Below the pieces are notes generated by a model. That model was not told where the DNA came from, searched no databases, and worked only from the letters and a program-made list of their open reading frames with translations. 33,085 bases of DNA from JBEBVQ01 sp964636205 (GTDB lineage Bacteria; Bacteroidota; Bacteroidia; Chitinophagales; Chitinophagaceae), in assembly GCA_964636205.1 (NCBI GenBank), contig CAZWPF010000021.1, positions 1 through 33,085 on the forward strand. The letters run 5' to 3'. The translations under genes were made by a program, and so were the position numbers. Shown piece after piece: positions 22,880 through 31,024 of the stretch (positions within the stretch are counted from its first letter, which is position 1; every line of letters begins with the position of its first letter).

Positions 22880-25024
22880 TTGATCAGAAATAAATTGAGG
22901 CTGAAATTATATTGTTTGAGCGGACTTCTGATGCTGGTTAGCGCAATTGCCATTGGTCAGTCATTGCCAGATACCGTTTTTTCATTGGACGCAGTAGAAA
23001 TTAGCGTGGAACGAAAATCTGTTGCTCCGGCCGGAAATACTCTCGATTTTATATATCTGTCGAAAAGTGCCCTCCTGAAGAATCAAGGAAATACCTTTAT
23101 CAACACTTTAGAGCGTCTCCCCGGGATAAGAGCCATTAATACAGGTGTAGGGATATCCAAACCGGTAATCCGCGGACTTAGCCTCAATCGGGTGATTGTA
23201 AATGACTATGGAATTAAACAAGAGGGTCAACAGTGGGGGGTAGATCACGGACTGGAAATTGATCAGTTTAATGTAGATCGGGTAGAAGTACTGAAAGGTC
23301 CTGTATCCGTACTGTACGGATCCGACGGGATTGGCGGTGTTATTAATATTATGCCTCCTCCGATTCCATTAAAAGGCACGCGTAATGGCGAAATTCTGAC
23401 CCAGTATAAATCAAATAATGATCTCTGGGGGGCAAGTTTGAAGCTGGAACAGAATGTCAATGACTTCTTCACCATTGTGAGGGCTACTTTGCAGGATTAT
23501 GGAAACTATCGGGTACCCGCAGATGAATTTCATTATAACGGTTACCGTCTTCCCATTGAAAACAACAGATTGATTAACACTGCCGGGAAAGAGCGGAGTA
23601 TCTCTGTCTTAAATGGGGTACGTAGAGATTGGGGTCATACCAGTCTCTATATTTCTAATTATAACCAACAAGCCGGATTTTTCCCGGGCGCTTTTGGCAT
23701 ACCTCGGGCATATCAATTAAAAGCTGTAAAGAATAATCGCAATATAGAACTCCCCAGCCAGTCGATCAATCATTTTAAAGTTATATCCAATACGCATTTC
23801 CATTTCCAAAGAAATGTACTCGAGATCGATCTTGGATATCAATATAATCAGAGGCAAGAGCTGTCGGAACCCCATAGCCATGGCACGGGACCTGCACCGG
23901 ATGGTACAACTGCACTGCAACTGGACCTACATACCTATACCGCTAACCTGAGATATAAATTCCATCCCGGCGAGCATTTAGATATTATCGCCGGTGTATC
24001 TGCGCAGCATCAGGAAAATAGTCGCTCGGGATTTGAATTTTTAATTCCCAATTATCGCGTTACCCATACCGGCATCTATCTTTTCGCTGAGAATAAAATA
24101 AACGATCGGTTTTTAATGTCCGGCGGTTTGCGGATCGATGCAGCCTATCAGCAGGCAGAGGAGTCATTTGTATATAAATATAACTCCCAGGGTAGCCTTA
24201 CAGACAGCACTTTGAGAAGTCCCGATATCAATAAGCGGTATCAAAATTTTTCGGGATCTTTAGGAGCGTCCTGGAGTATTAATCAGGCATGGAGATTAAA
24301 AGCCAATGCGGGAACCGCCTACCGAATACCGGCAATCATCGAATTGGCCGCCAACGGCATGCATCATGGCACTTTCAGACATGAGATGGGGGATATGAAC
24401 CTCAATGCGGAGAGGGGGTACATGTTGGACGCCGGCTTATTTTTCAAAGACAGTAAGTTCAAACTAGACATCACTCCTTTTCTTAATTATTTTGATAACT
24501 ATATTTACCTGCGACCTTCGGCGCTGTTTTCTAATTTACCGGAAGCGGGTCAGATCTACCTTTATACCCAATCGCCCGCTGTCTTTTTGGGATTAGAAGC
24601 AAGCTTGAGCTTACCAATTAGCGATAAATGGTCTTACCTGCTCGCCACTGAATATGTTTGGAATAAAAATTTGAATACCAGTCTGCCTTTGCCCTTCACA
24701 CCGCCGTTTTCCTTGTTGAATGAGTTAGAATACAAACCTAAATTCAACAATAAGCTATTTGGTGAGGTTTTTGTCGGATTGGCAGGTCATTATTTCGCAG
24801 CACAGCGTAGGGTAGAAGTGAACGAACCGGAAACAGACGGTTATTTTCTACTCAATTTGTCAGCAGGAAACGATTGGGAATTGGGTAACCGGAAACTCAC
24901 TTTGTTGGTACAGGTGCGAAATATCACCAATGCGCATTATATGAATAATATGAGTCGCTATCGAATCCTGAATTTACCGGAGCCGGGTATCAATACGCAG
25001 ATTATGCTTCGCTATCAGCTATAG
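22880..25024 (+). CDS. TonB-dependent outer-membrane receptor, probably for a metal or metal complex
   Basis: A 714-residue TonB-dependent receptor. A signal peptide (LKLYCLSGLLMLVSAIAIGQ) is followed by the plug domain: NTFINTLERLPGIRAINTG, KPVIRGLSLNRVIVNDYG, QQWGVDHGLEIDQF and VEVLKGPVSVLYGSDGIGGVINI. The rest is a beta barrel ending in IMLRYQL. QQWGxDHG and a His-rich loop (EPHSHGTGPAPDG), plus MHHGTFRHEMGD, recall zinc-uptake receptors of the ZnuD kind; this is a resemblance, not proof. The start is uncertain: TTG 22880 or TTG 22895 both give the whole signal peptide and no ATG is available before it. The DUF4625-like lipoprotein upstream is the likely partner. Confidence 0.9.
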   Translation: MIRNKLRLKLYCLSGLLMLVSAIAIGQSLPDTVFSLDAVEISVERKSVAPAGNTLDFIYLSKSALLKNQGNTFINTLERLPGIRAINTGVGISKPVIRGLSLNRVIVNDYGIKQEGQQWGVDHGLEIDQFNVDRVEVLKGPVSVLYGSDGIGGVINIMPPPIPLKGTRNGEILTQYKSNNDLWGASLKLEQNVNDFFTIVRATLQDYGNYRVPADEFHYNGYRLPIENNRLINTAGKERSISVLNGVRRDWGHTSLYISNYNQQAGFFPGAFGIPRAYQLKAVKNNRNIELPSQSINHFKVISNTHFHFQRNVLEIDLGYQYNQRQELSEPHSHGTGPAPDGTTALQLDLHTYTANLRYKFHPGEHLDIIAGVSAQHQENSRSGFEFLIPNYRVTHTGIYLFAENKINDRFLMSGGLRIDAAYQQAEESFVYKYNSQGSLTDSTLRSPDINKRYQNFSGSLGASWSINQAWRLKANAGTAYRIPAIIELAANGMHHGTFRHEMGDMNLNAERGYMLDAGLFFKDSKFKLDITPFLNYFDNYIYLRPSALFSNLPEAGQIYLYTQSPAVFLGLEASLSLPISDKWSYLLATEYVWNKNLNTSLPLPFTPPFSLLNELEYKPKFNNKLFGEVFVGLAGHYFAAQRRVEVNEPETDGYFLLNLSAGNDWELGNRKLTLLVQVRNITNAHYMNNMSRYRILNLPEPGINTQIMLRYQL

Positions 25025-25035
25025 CCAATATTTTA

Positions 25036-25043
25036 TAGCTTTG
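25036..25043 (+). promoter_or_regulatory. Possible -7 box TAGCTTTG before the GWxTD gene
   Basis: TAGCTTTG fits TAnnTTTG but overlaps the first possible start codon (TTG 25041). If real, translation must begin later, for example at GTG 25074. No TTG lies at the -33 spacing. Confidence 0.35.
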
Positions 25044-26591
25044 TCGTTCAGCCAATTTTTGAAAAACTTTCCCGTGATCCAACCAAAAGGAATTATTCTG
25101 TCGAAGTTTGTATTATTTGCTGCTCTTTTTTTCTGCTTTTCTGTTGTCCCTAACCGTGTTGAGGCTATACAGGGGGTAGCTTCCGGTACTGTATTCTATC
25201 TGCCGGATACAAACGGACAAGTGGGTAATGCCTATTTAGAATTATACTGGCAGATCGACCCATTTTCGTTGCACTATAGAAAGGATTCAAATGGAGCTTT
25301 GGTAGCATGGGTGCAAACAGATATCGTTATCAGCAATGATACCGGAGTTCTTTTTGAAGATAGTTATTTGTTGGCCACCGACCCCGCTGATCCTGAAAGA
25401 GCGTCACAGCGTGTCATTATGGATTTGCGGCGTTTGACTTTACCATATGGGAAATGCAAGCTGGAGTTGAAGCTGACCGAACCCGAATTCCCCGCACAAT
25501 CTTTTGTGTACCGACAGGAACTGGATATCCCGACTCCTCAATCCAATCATCCACTTTATAGTGGCATTCAACTTGTCGATACATTGTTCTTATCACCAGA
25601 TGTAAGTAATGTATTTGCACGTAATGGTTATATCCAGATTCCACTGGCTATTAATTTCATCGACGAAGACAGAAAAGTCCTTCGTTATTATTCTGAATTG
25701 TATCAGACTATTAACTTGGACACTGCGACCTTTCCGATTGTTCAACATTCCTATATCTCCAGAAGGGAGGACGGCGGAATGATACCTTTTCTTCAGAAAA
25801 GGGACACCATGCCGGCGGCTACCGTGTTGCCTGTAATAGGTACATTCGATCTGTCTTCGTTGCCCTCAGGAAATTACTTTCTCAATCTCCGCTTAATCGA
25901 CCGCGGAGGCAGGGAAGTAGCAGCCCAAAATTTTTTCTTTCAATTATTGAATAAAAATCCGGTTTCCCGTGAGGATACCGCAAAAAAAACGGAAGACACC
26001 ACCGATTCTCCGGGAGTCGTTTTCCTCGACATGAGTAAAACATTTGTCGCTAAATACAATTTGGCTCAGGTCAAAGCCATTCTGGAAATGCTTTTGCCCG
26101 TCGCCGATGTATGGAATAGAAAGGCCATTGAGAACTTTTTGAGACGACCGGATGAAATGTATATGCGGTACTTCATATACAATTACTTCCAAAAAATTGA
26201 CAAAGACGATCCGGAAAGGGCATGGAAAGCGTTTTCTGAACGAGTGAAGGAGGTGAACCGCTTGTATGGTACCGGATCAACTCCCGGTTATAAAACTGAC
26301 AGGGGGCAGGTTTACTTGAAATACGGCAAGCCAGATGATCGGGTGATCGTTCGAAATGAACAAGGGGCTTTACCTTATGAAATCTGGCATTATTATTCCG
26401 TTTCGCAGCAAAGTATGGAAGGCTTATTTTTATTCTATCAACCGGGATCTTCTGTGCAAGATTATAGGTTGCTTCATTCTACAGTAATCGGTGAACTCCG
26501 TAATACAAATTGGCGCCTTTTACTCTATACAAAGGGAGATGGAATGATCAATAACAGTTCTCGCGCTGAACAATATTTTCGTGACCGATAA
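25041..26591 (+). CDS. GWxTD-like domain secreted protein
   Basis: A 516-residue exported protein (about 505 if GTG 25074 is the start). A signal peptide is seen in ILSKFVLFAALFFCFSVVPNRVEA. Residues 45-310 are beta-rich, with repeated strand patterns (DLRRLTLPYGKCKLELKL, FDLSSLPSGNYFLNLRLIDRGG) resembling Ig-like modules. The C-terminal 150 residues match the GWxTD region: RAWKAFSERVKEVNRLYG, TPGYKTDRGQVYLKYGKPDDR, then YEIWHYYSV. The motif is degenerate here (PGYKTD in place of GWxTD). The biochemical role of the family is unknown. It begins 17 bases after the receptor gene, so it may be co-transcribed; a -7-like box at its start could give separate expression. Confidence 0.8.
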   Translation: MSFSQFLKNFPVIQPKGIILSKFVLFAALFFCFSVVPNRVEAIQGVASGTVFYLPDTNGQVGNAYLELYWQIDPFSLHYRKDSNGALVAWVQTDIVISNDTGVLFEDSYLLATDPADPERASQRVIMDLRRLTLPYGKCKLELKLTEPEFPAQSFVYRQELDIPTPQSNHPLYSGIQLVDTLFLSPDVSNVFARNGYIQIPLAINFIDEDRKVLRYYSELYQTINLDTATFPIVQHSYISRREDGGMIPFLQKRDTMPAATVLPVIGTFDLSSLPSGNYFLNLRLIDRGGREVAAQNFFFQLLNKNPVSREDTAKKTEDTTDSPGVVFLDMSKTFVAKYNLAQVKAILEMLLPVADVWNRKAIENFLRRPDEMYMRYFIYNYFQKIDKDDPERAWKAFSERVKEVNRLYGTGSTPGYKTDRGQVYLKYGKPDDRVIVRNEQGALPYEIWHYYSVSQQSMEGLFLFYQPGSSVQDYRLLHSTVIGELRNTNWRLLLYTKGDGMINNSSRAEQYFRDR

Positions 26592-26776
26592 TTACTAAAG
26601 CGAACTTCAATAACATGTTGATGTGAGTATAATTCTTTGCGGAGTTTATTACTTTTGCTTAGCTCATACTGTGTGTTATCCATATAGTTCCGAAGGATGG
26701 ATAAAAGATTAGAAATGGATTGCGGGCGATAAGAAAAATGTTTTTATTTAAAATATAGTTATACATACGGAATCGG

Positions 26777-29314
26777 ATGAGTCGCATTCTTAAATTCGTT
26801 TCGGCATTGATACTATTTTTAATAGTATCAGGTCCTGACTTTTATCTCAAGGCGCAGATTGTGACTAATTATCGCAATACCATCTGTAGTGGTGATACAT
26901 TGCAGGGGTATTATCTCACCGGCATCTACCGGGATACGTTCACTGCAGTTGGCGGAGGAGATAGCATTCGCGAGTTGGATTTGAAAGTAGCGCCGAGAAT
27001 TGGCGTGGCCCCCTTGCCAAGATGGTTCAATACAGGTACCAATGGCTCGGGCGGCAGACTGCCGGGTGGTAGTCAGGATTTAAACTGGCAGGTAAGTACC
27101 GGTAATATCAACGGTCCCTACGTACCTGCAGTGGTGATGACTACCAGACCGGGTAGTTATACCACCAGCATTTGGCCCGATTGTGACTGGATTTCACACG
27201 TGCCTTTGGGGAGTCATAGTGGAAACGTCGATTATTATTATAGAATTAGTTTCGATTTGCCATGCTTTGATAGTTGTGGCAATAGCTTTGATTCTCCCGG
27301 TACGTTTTGTTTGACGCTCGACTTCTTTGCTGATAATTCGGTTTATGAGATCTATGCAAACGGCGTACCTCAGAGCCCGACCATGGGAGGTGCCATTCCA
27401 TTCCCCAATCCCTATTCTCATACGGGATTTTCTACAGCTAATCCGGTTTCGCTGACTTTATGTAACAACTGGAAGAAAGGGAATAATAATTTGACGATCC
27501 ATATCGCATCAGGTGCGCCATATGCGGCGTTTTTGGCTCAGGCATCGGTGAATACGCCTCCGCCACCATCGCCTATCGATGCTGATTTCATTCCTAAATC
27601 TGTAGCAGGTATTGGTCCCGGTGATGAGGGATGTGCTCCTTTTGAAGTAGCTTTTGAAAATACTTCCGTGTCAGCGGCTGATTACCTTTGGGATTTTGGT
27701 GATGGGAGTCCGACTACTACCGATCCTTCACCAACCCATACTTATTCCACTCCGGGTGTTTATAAAGTGAAATTGGTTTCAACGAATACGCTTTGCGGAT
27801 TTCAACAAGATTCAATCGTGAAGGAAATTAAGGTTTACGATGTAATACCCCCAAATATCAGATTAGCTGATACGCTGATTTGCGAAGTCGGAGATGCTGT
27901 TCTGAATGTTCGCGTTTTAAACCCGACTCCTAATAATCGCTTTTTATGGGGGCCTTCTGCAGGCATTATCGGTGCAGCCGATCAGGCTTCGGTTATAGTA
28001 AATCCTGATTACACCAACACCTATTGGGTAACCGTTTGGGATACCATTCCCGGACTCTGTGGTGTTTCGGTAACTGATACCATGAAGGTGACTTATGCAC
28101 CGCGTTCGTTGACTTTATACAACAAGGATACGGCAGTCTGCGAAGGAGATATAGTCAACATCAATGGAGAAGCCTCGTCGATGTATGCTATCAATTGGAC
28201 CCCTGCCGCAGGAGTGAGCAATCCGAAAATTATTAAGCCTTCAATTACCATTACAAAATCGGGGACTTATTTTGTTACCGCTAGTTATCCCGGTTGTCCC
28301 GACACGTCTTTGTCGATCTATTTCGACATGCAGCATTATCCGATTGTAGATATAGGTCAGGATACAGCAATTTGCGAAGGTGATATGCTATTCCTATGGT
28401 CTACTGTGACGCCACCACGGGATGATTATTCTTATCTATGGACGGCCACCGCGGCTGGTTTGAGCAATACTGATCAACCCCGACCATTGCTGCAAGCAAC
28501 GGAATCCGGTGTCTTTGAATTAGTGGTGAGTACACCTGCAGGTTGCGTTGGTGTAGATGATAGATTGATTGAAATTTACCCGGCTAACTTTGGCGATGCC
28601 ATTACAGATACCTCATTTTGTCCTCCGGATTCAGTAACCCTTTGGGCTACCGGTGGGGTTCATTATTTGTGGACACCGGCTTTTGGTTTGAGCGATACAA
28701 CTTCAGACAGACCGATTGCCCGCCCAGGCGAGACCACAAATTATACTGTTTATATATTCGATGCGATTGGTTGTCGCGATACCTTTGAAATGACTCTGGA
28801 GGTGCATCCGCGTGCGGTTATTAATCTGGCGGATACGATCCATGTGTTCCCCGGAGAACCAAAATATCTGGATCCTACCAGCAATGCCCATTATTTCTCC
28901 TGGTTTCCACATAGCGGTTTAGACTACCATGATGTTGCCAACCCATTGGCAAGTCCTGACGTGAACACTCGATATTTTGTAACAGCCATGACCGAGCAAG
29001 GTTGTAAGGTTACCGACTCTGTAGATGTATTGGTTCATTGTTCCAGAATCTCTGTACCTAATGTGTTTGTTCCGGGTAACGGTACCAATGGGTATTTCAG
29101 ACCGGTTAAAGAAGGTATTTCGCAAATCAACAAATTTTCAATTTTCAATCGTTGGGGTGTTAAAGTGTATGAATCCTCTGGTATAAATGCGGCCTGGGAT
29201 GGTACATTTAACAACGAGCCACAACCGATTGGAGTGTATGTTTATTTACTGGATGCGGTTAACAGTTGCGGGGAGCAGATAGTAAAACAAGGGAATGTAA
29301 CCCTACTACGATAA
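26777..29314 (+). CDS. Secreted PKD-domain protein with type IX secretion (gliding-motility type) C-terminal domain
   Basis: An 845-residue secreted protein. The signal peptide is SRILKFVSALILFLIVSGPDF with cleavage near KAQ. A Cys-rich N-terminal part follows (IWPDCDW, LPCFDSCGNSF). A PKD domain lies at about 264-350, shown by GCAPFEVAFENTS, YLWDFGDGSPTTT and THTYSTPGVYKVKL. Residues 360-750 hold about five repeats of an Ig/PKD-like unit marked by DTxICEGD-type starts and W-x-P-A-x-G cores. The C-terminal 90 residues (ISVPNVFVPGNGTNGYFRPV, FSIFNRWGVKVYES, WDGTFNN, PIGVYVYLL) are the type B sorting domain of the type IX secretion system. It is probably a surface adhesin or matrix protein. It has its own terminator. 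Confidence 0.92.
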   Translation: MSRILKFVSALILFLIVSGPDFYLKAQIVTNYRNTICSGDTLQGYYLTGIYRDTFTAVGGGDSIRELDLKVAPRIGVAPLPRWFNTGTNGSGGRLPGGSQDLNWQVSTGNINGPYVPAVVMTTRPGSYTTSIWPDCDWISHVPLGSHSGNVDYYYRISFDLPCFDSCGNSFDSPGTFCLTLDFFADNSVYEIYANGVPQSPTMGGAIPFPNPYSHTGFSTANPVSLTLCNNWKKGNNNLTIHIASGAPYAAFLAQASVNTPPPPSPIDADFIPKSVAGIGPGDEGCAPFEVAFENTSVSAADYLWDFGDGSPTTTDPSPTHTYSTPGVYKVKLVSTNTLCGFQQDSIVKEIKVYDVIPPNIRLADTLICEVGDAVLNVRVLNPTPNNRFLWGPSAGIIGAADQASVIVNPDYTNTYWVTVWDTIPGLCGVSVTDTMKVTYAPRSLTLYNKDTAVCEGDIVNINGEASSMYAINWTPAAGVSNPKIIKPSITITKSGTYFVTASYPGCPDTSLSIYFDMQHYPIVDIGQDTAICEGDMLFLWSTVTPPRDDYSYLWTATAAGLSNTDQPRPLLQATESGVFELVVSTPAGCVGVDDRLIEIYPANFGDAITDTSFCPPDSVTLWATGGVHYLWTPAFGLSDTTSDRPIARPGETTNYTVYIFDAIGCRDTFEMTLEVHPRAVINLADTIHVFPGEPKYLDPTSNAHYFSWFPHSGLDYHDVANPLASPDVNTRYFVTAMTEQGCKVTDSVDVLVHCSRISVPNVFVPGNGTNGYFRPVKEGISQINKFSIFNRWGVKVYESSGINAAWDGTFNNEPQPIGVYVYLLDAVNSCGEQIVKQGNVTLLR

Positions 29315-29335
29315 ACGACACAACTGAAATTAAGT

Positions 29336-29366
29336 AAGGAACTACGAAGGTGGTTCCTTTTTTTTG
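29336..29366 (+). terminator. Terminator after the PKD protein
   Basis: AAGGAACTAC pairs with GTGGTTCCTT (one T-G wobble) around GAAG, followed by a long run of T. It lies 22 bases after the stop codon. Confidence 0.92.
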
Positions 29367-29546
29367 TCAACATAAGAGAAACTGGTGCCGTTTCACTCAA
29401 TACTGATTTTGCAAGCAAGAAGTCCTCATTACCGGTCTGCATATTAATGTATGGATAATCTGCAATCAGTTCCTTGTATAACAGGTAGCAGAATTAATAC
29501 CTATTGTAGTTGCTAATGCGAATACGGGTATGGAAAATGAGAGCGA

Positions 29547-30893
29547 TTATCTACGCAGACTTAAGAATGGCTTGGCGGGATCGTTATTACGATAATAGAT
29601 CAGAACCAACGACAGGGTATATAGTGGTAAGCAAGGGATCTTATATCGGGATAAAGAACCGAAATTATAGGATGATATGCCTACGGCGAAAGCGAAGATT
29701 ATTGTAAAAATCAGTGCAAACTGAATGTTGGGATCGCTATTGATAGAGCGCCAGATACGCATGGGTCCAACCGTAAAAAATATTTTTAGGGTAATTAGCA
29801 AGAATAGGAAGGCTTCGATAGCATTTAGCAGAACAATTGCTTTGCCAGCTTCCCAAAGATAGGGTCGGAACAAAGTGACATTAACTGCCTGTGGGAATTT
29901 AGTTAGCATTCCTCTCATGGTTGGTTCAAACTCTCCAAGATCATAAGCGGAACCCTGATCTCCCGAAGAATAGGCGATCCAGTCGCGTGTGATATAAGAG
30001 GTTTTTGCCAGATTGTCTATCGAATATCTACCCAATTCCGCTGCAAATTTGTTGGAGATAAGGACAAATCCTCCGGCTGCAATTGCTAAAACTGCTACCT
30101 TAATGAACATTCGCGCGAATCCATTTTTAATCCTATGAGAATAGGTGAAAAGTACCCAAAGCGCCAATGCCGGCAAAAAGGCGAGTAGAATGTATATTTT
30201 GATATTGGCAACCAACAAAAAGCTAATCAACAACATCAGGATGTTGAACAAAGAGAATGCCCTTTGAATCAGGAGCTGAAAAACGGTATAAACCAACCAA
30301 CCTAATGCGAACATACACACCGTATCTTTGAATATGCCCGATCCCCAGATGAATGTGCTGGGCACGAAAAGAATGGCCAGAGCGATATGTCGAACAAGGT
30401 GAGGGTATTGCGTTGCAAAGGTTCGGAACATAGCCCAAATCCCGGTAAAGCTCAATGCTGCAAACAATACAGATGTGGGCAGGAAGGTATTGAAACAGAA
30501 TAATCCCAGAAATCCCGCAATGGCTACGACGGGATAGGACTGACTATCTATATACCAGTCCATACGAGATGTGTATTGAATGTAGTTCCCATCATACCAT
30601 TCAGGTATATGGAATAGCAGATTGAACCATTTTATAGGAGACTCCACAAATGCCGAGTTCAACACTTTAGCTTGTTTAAAATAGTTAGAAGTATCTCCGC
30701 CCCCATAATAGTACTGGTAAATCAGTCCGATAAAAATCGCCCCGCAAATTTTTACGGTCAGACCGGAAATGAAAAAACGCCTCCAAGGATGGCCTTCCGG
30801 GTACAAGCGATTCCGGACGGCAAAAGCCAGTGTATATATAATTACCAGGTATAACGGCAGTAACAGGTAATCTGCCAGCGTAATAAATTGCAT
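29547..30893 (-). CDS. Polytopic membrane protein of unknown function, possibly glycan-related
   Basis: A 448-residue protein with about ten hydrophobic segments. A short acidic-glycine motif GGGDTSNYF (64-72) follows the second helix, and WYDGNYIQYTSRMDWY lies in the next loop. The placement of an Asp-containing loop after an early helix resembles GT-C-type glycosyltransferases or polysaccharide polymerases, but no family-defining motif is certain. FKDTVCMFALGW and FRPYLWEAGKAIVL are notable conserved-looking loops. It is divergent from asnB, whose product in other Bacteroidota is often coded in exopolysaccharide loci. That neighbourhood supports a cell-surface glycan role only weakly. A minus-strand TACTTTTG box at 30957-30950 lies upstream. 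Confidence 0.7.
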   Translation of the reverse strand: MQFITLADYLLLPLYLVIIYTLAFAVRNRLYPEGHPWRRFFISGLTVKICGAIFIGLIYQYYYGGGDTSNYFKQAKVLNSAFVESPIKWFNLLFHIPEWYDGNYIQYTSRMDWYIDSQSYPVVAIAGFLGLFCFNTFLPTSVLFAALSFTGIWAMFRTFATQYPHLVRHIALAILFVPSTFIWGSGIFKDTVCMFALGWLVYTVFQLLIQRAFSLFNILMLLISFLLVANIKIYILLAFLPALALWVLFTYSHRIKNGFARMFIKVAVLAIAAGGFVLISNKFAAELGRYSIDNLAKTSYITRDWIAYSSGDQGSAYDLGEFEPTMRGMLTKFPQAVNVTLFRPYLWEAGKAIVLLNAIEAFLFLLITLKIFFTVGPMRIWRSINSDPNIQFALIFTIIFAFAVGISSYNFGSLSRYKIPCLPLYTLSLVLIYYRNNDPAKPFLSLRR

Positions 30894-30949
30894 CCGTGTT
30901 TGCTTGTTTTAATCTATTTATGGTGAATTTTGCCCTGGTCTGAAGTTGA

Positions 30950-30957
30950 CAAAAGTA
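30950..30957 (-). promoter_or_regulatory. -7 box TACTTTTG for the membrane protein gene
   Basis: TACTTTTG on the minus strand, 57 bases before the ATG at 30893. It is one of a pair of divergent boxes; the other is at 30998-31005. Confidence 0.45.
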
Positions 30958-30997
30958 CAAAATTTGGTCATGTACTTTCTGTTTTCCGGTCAATAGC

Positions 30998-31005
30998 TAC
31001 TTTTG
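30998..31005 (+). promoter_or_regulatory. -7 box TACTTTTG for asnB
   Basis: TACTTTTG 19 bases before the asnB ATG. A T-rich triplet (TTT), not TTG, stands at the -33 position. Confidence 0.5.
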
Positions 31006-31024
31006 TGTTTAATCCCTCTCCTAA

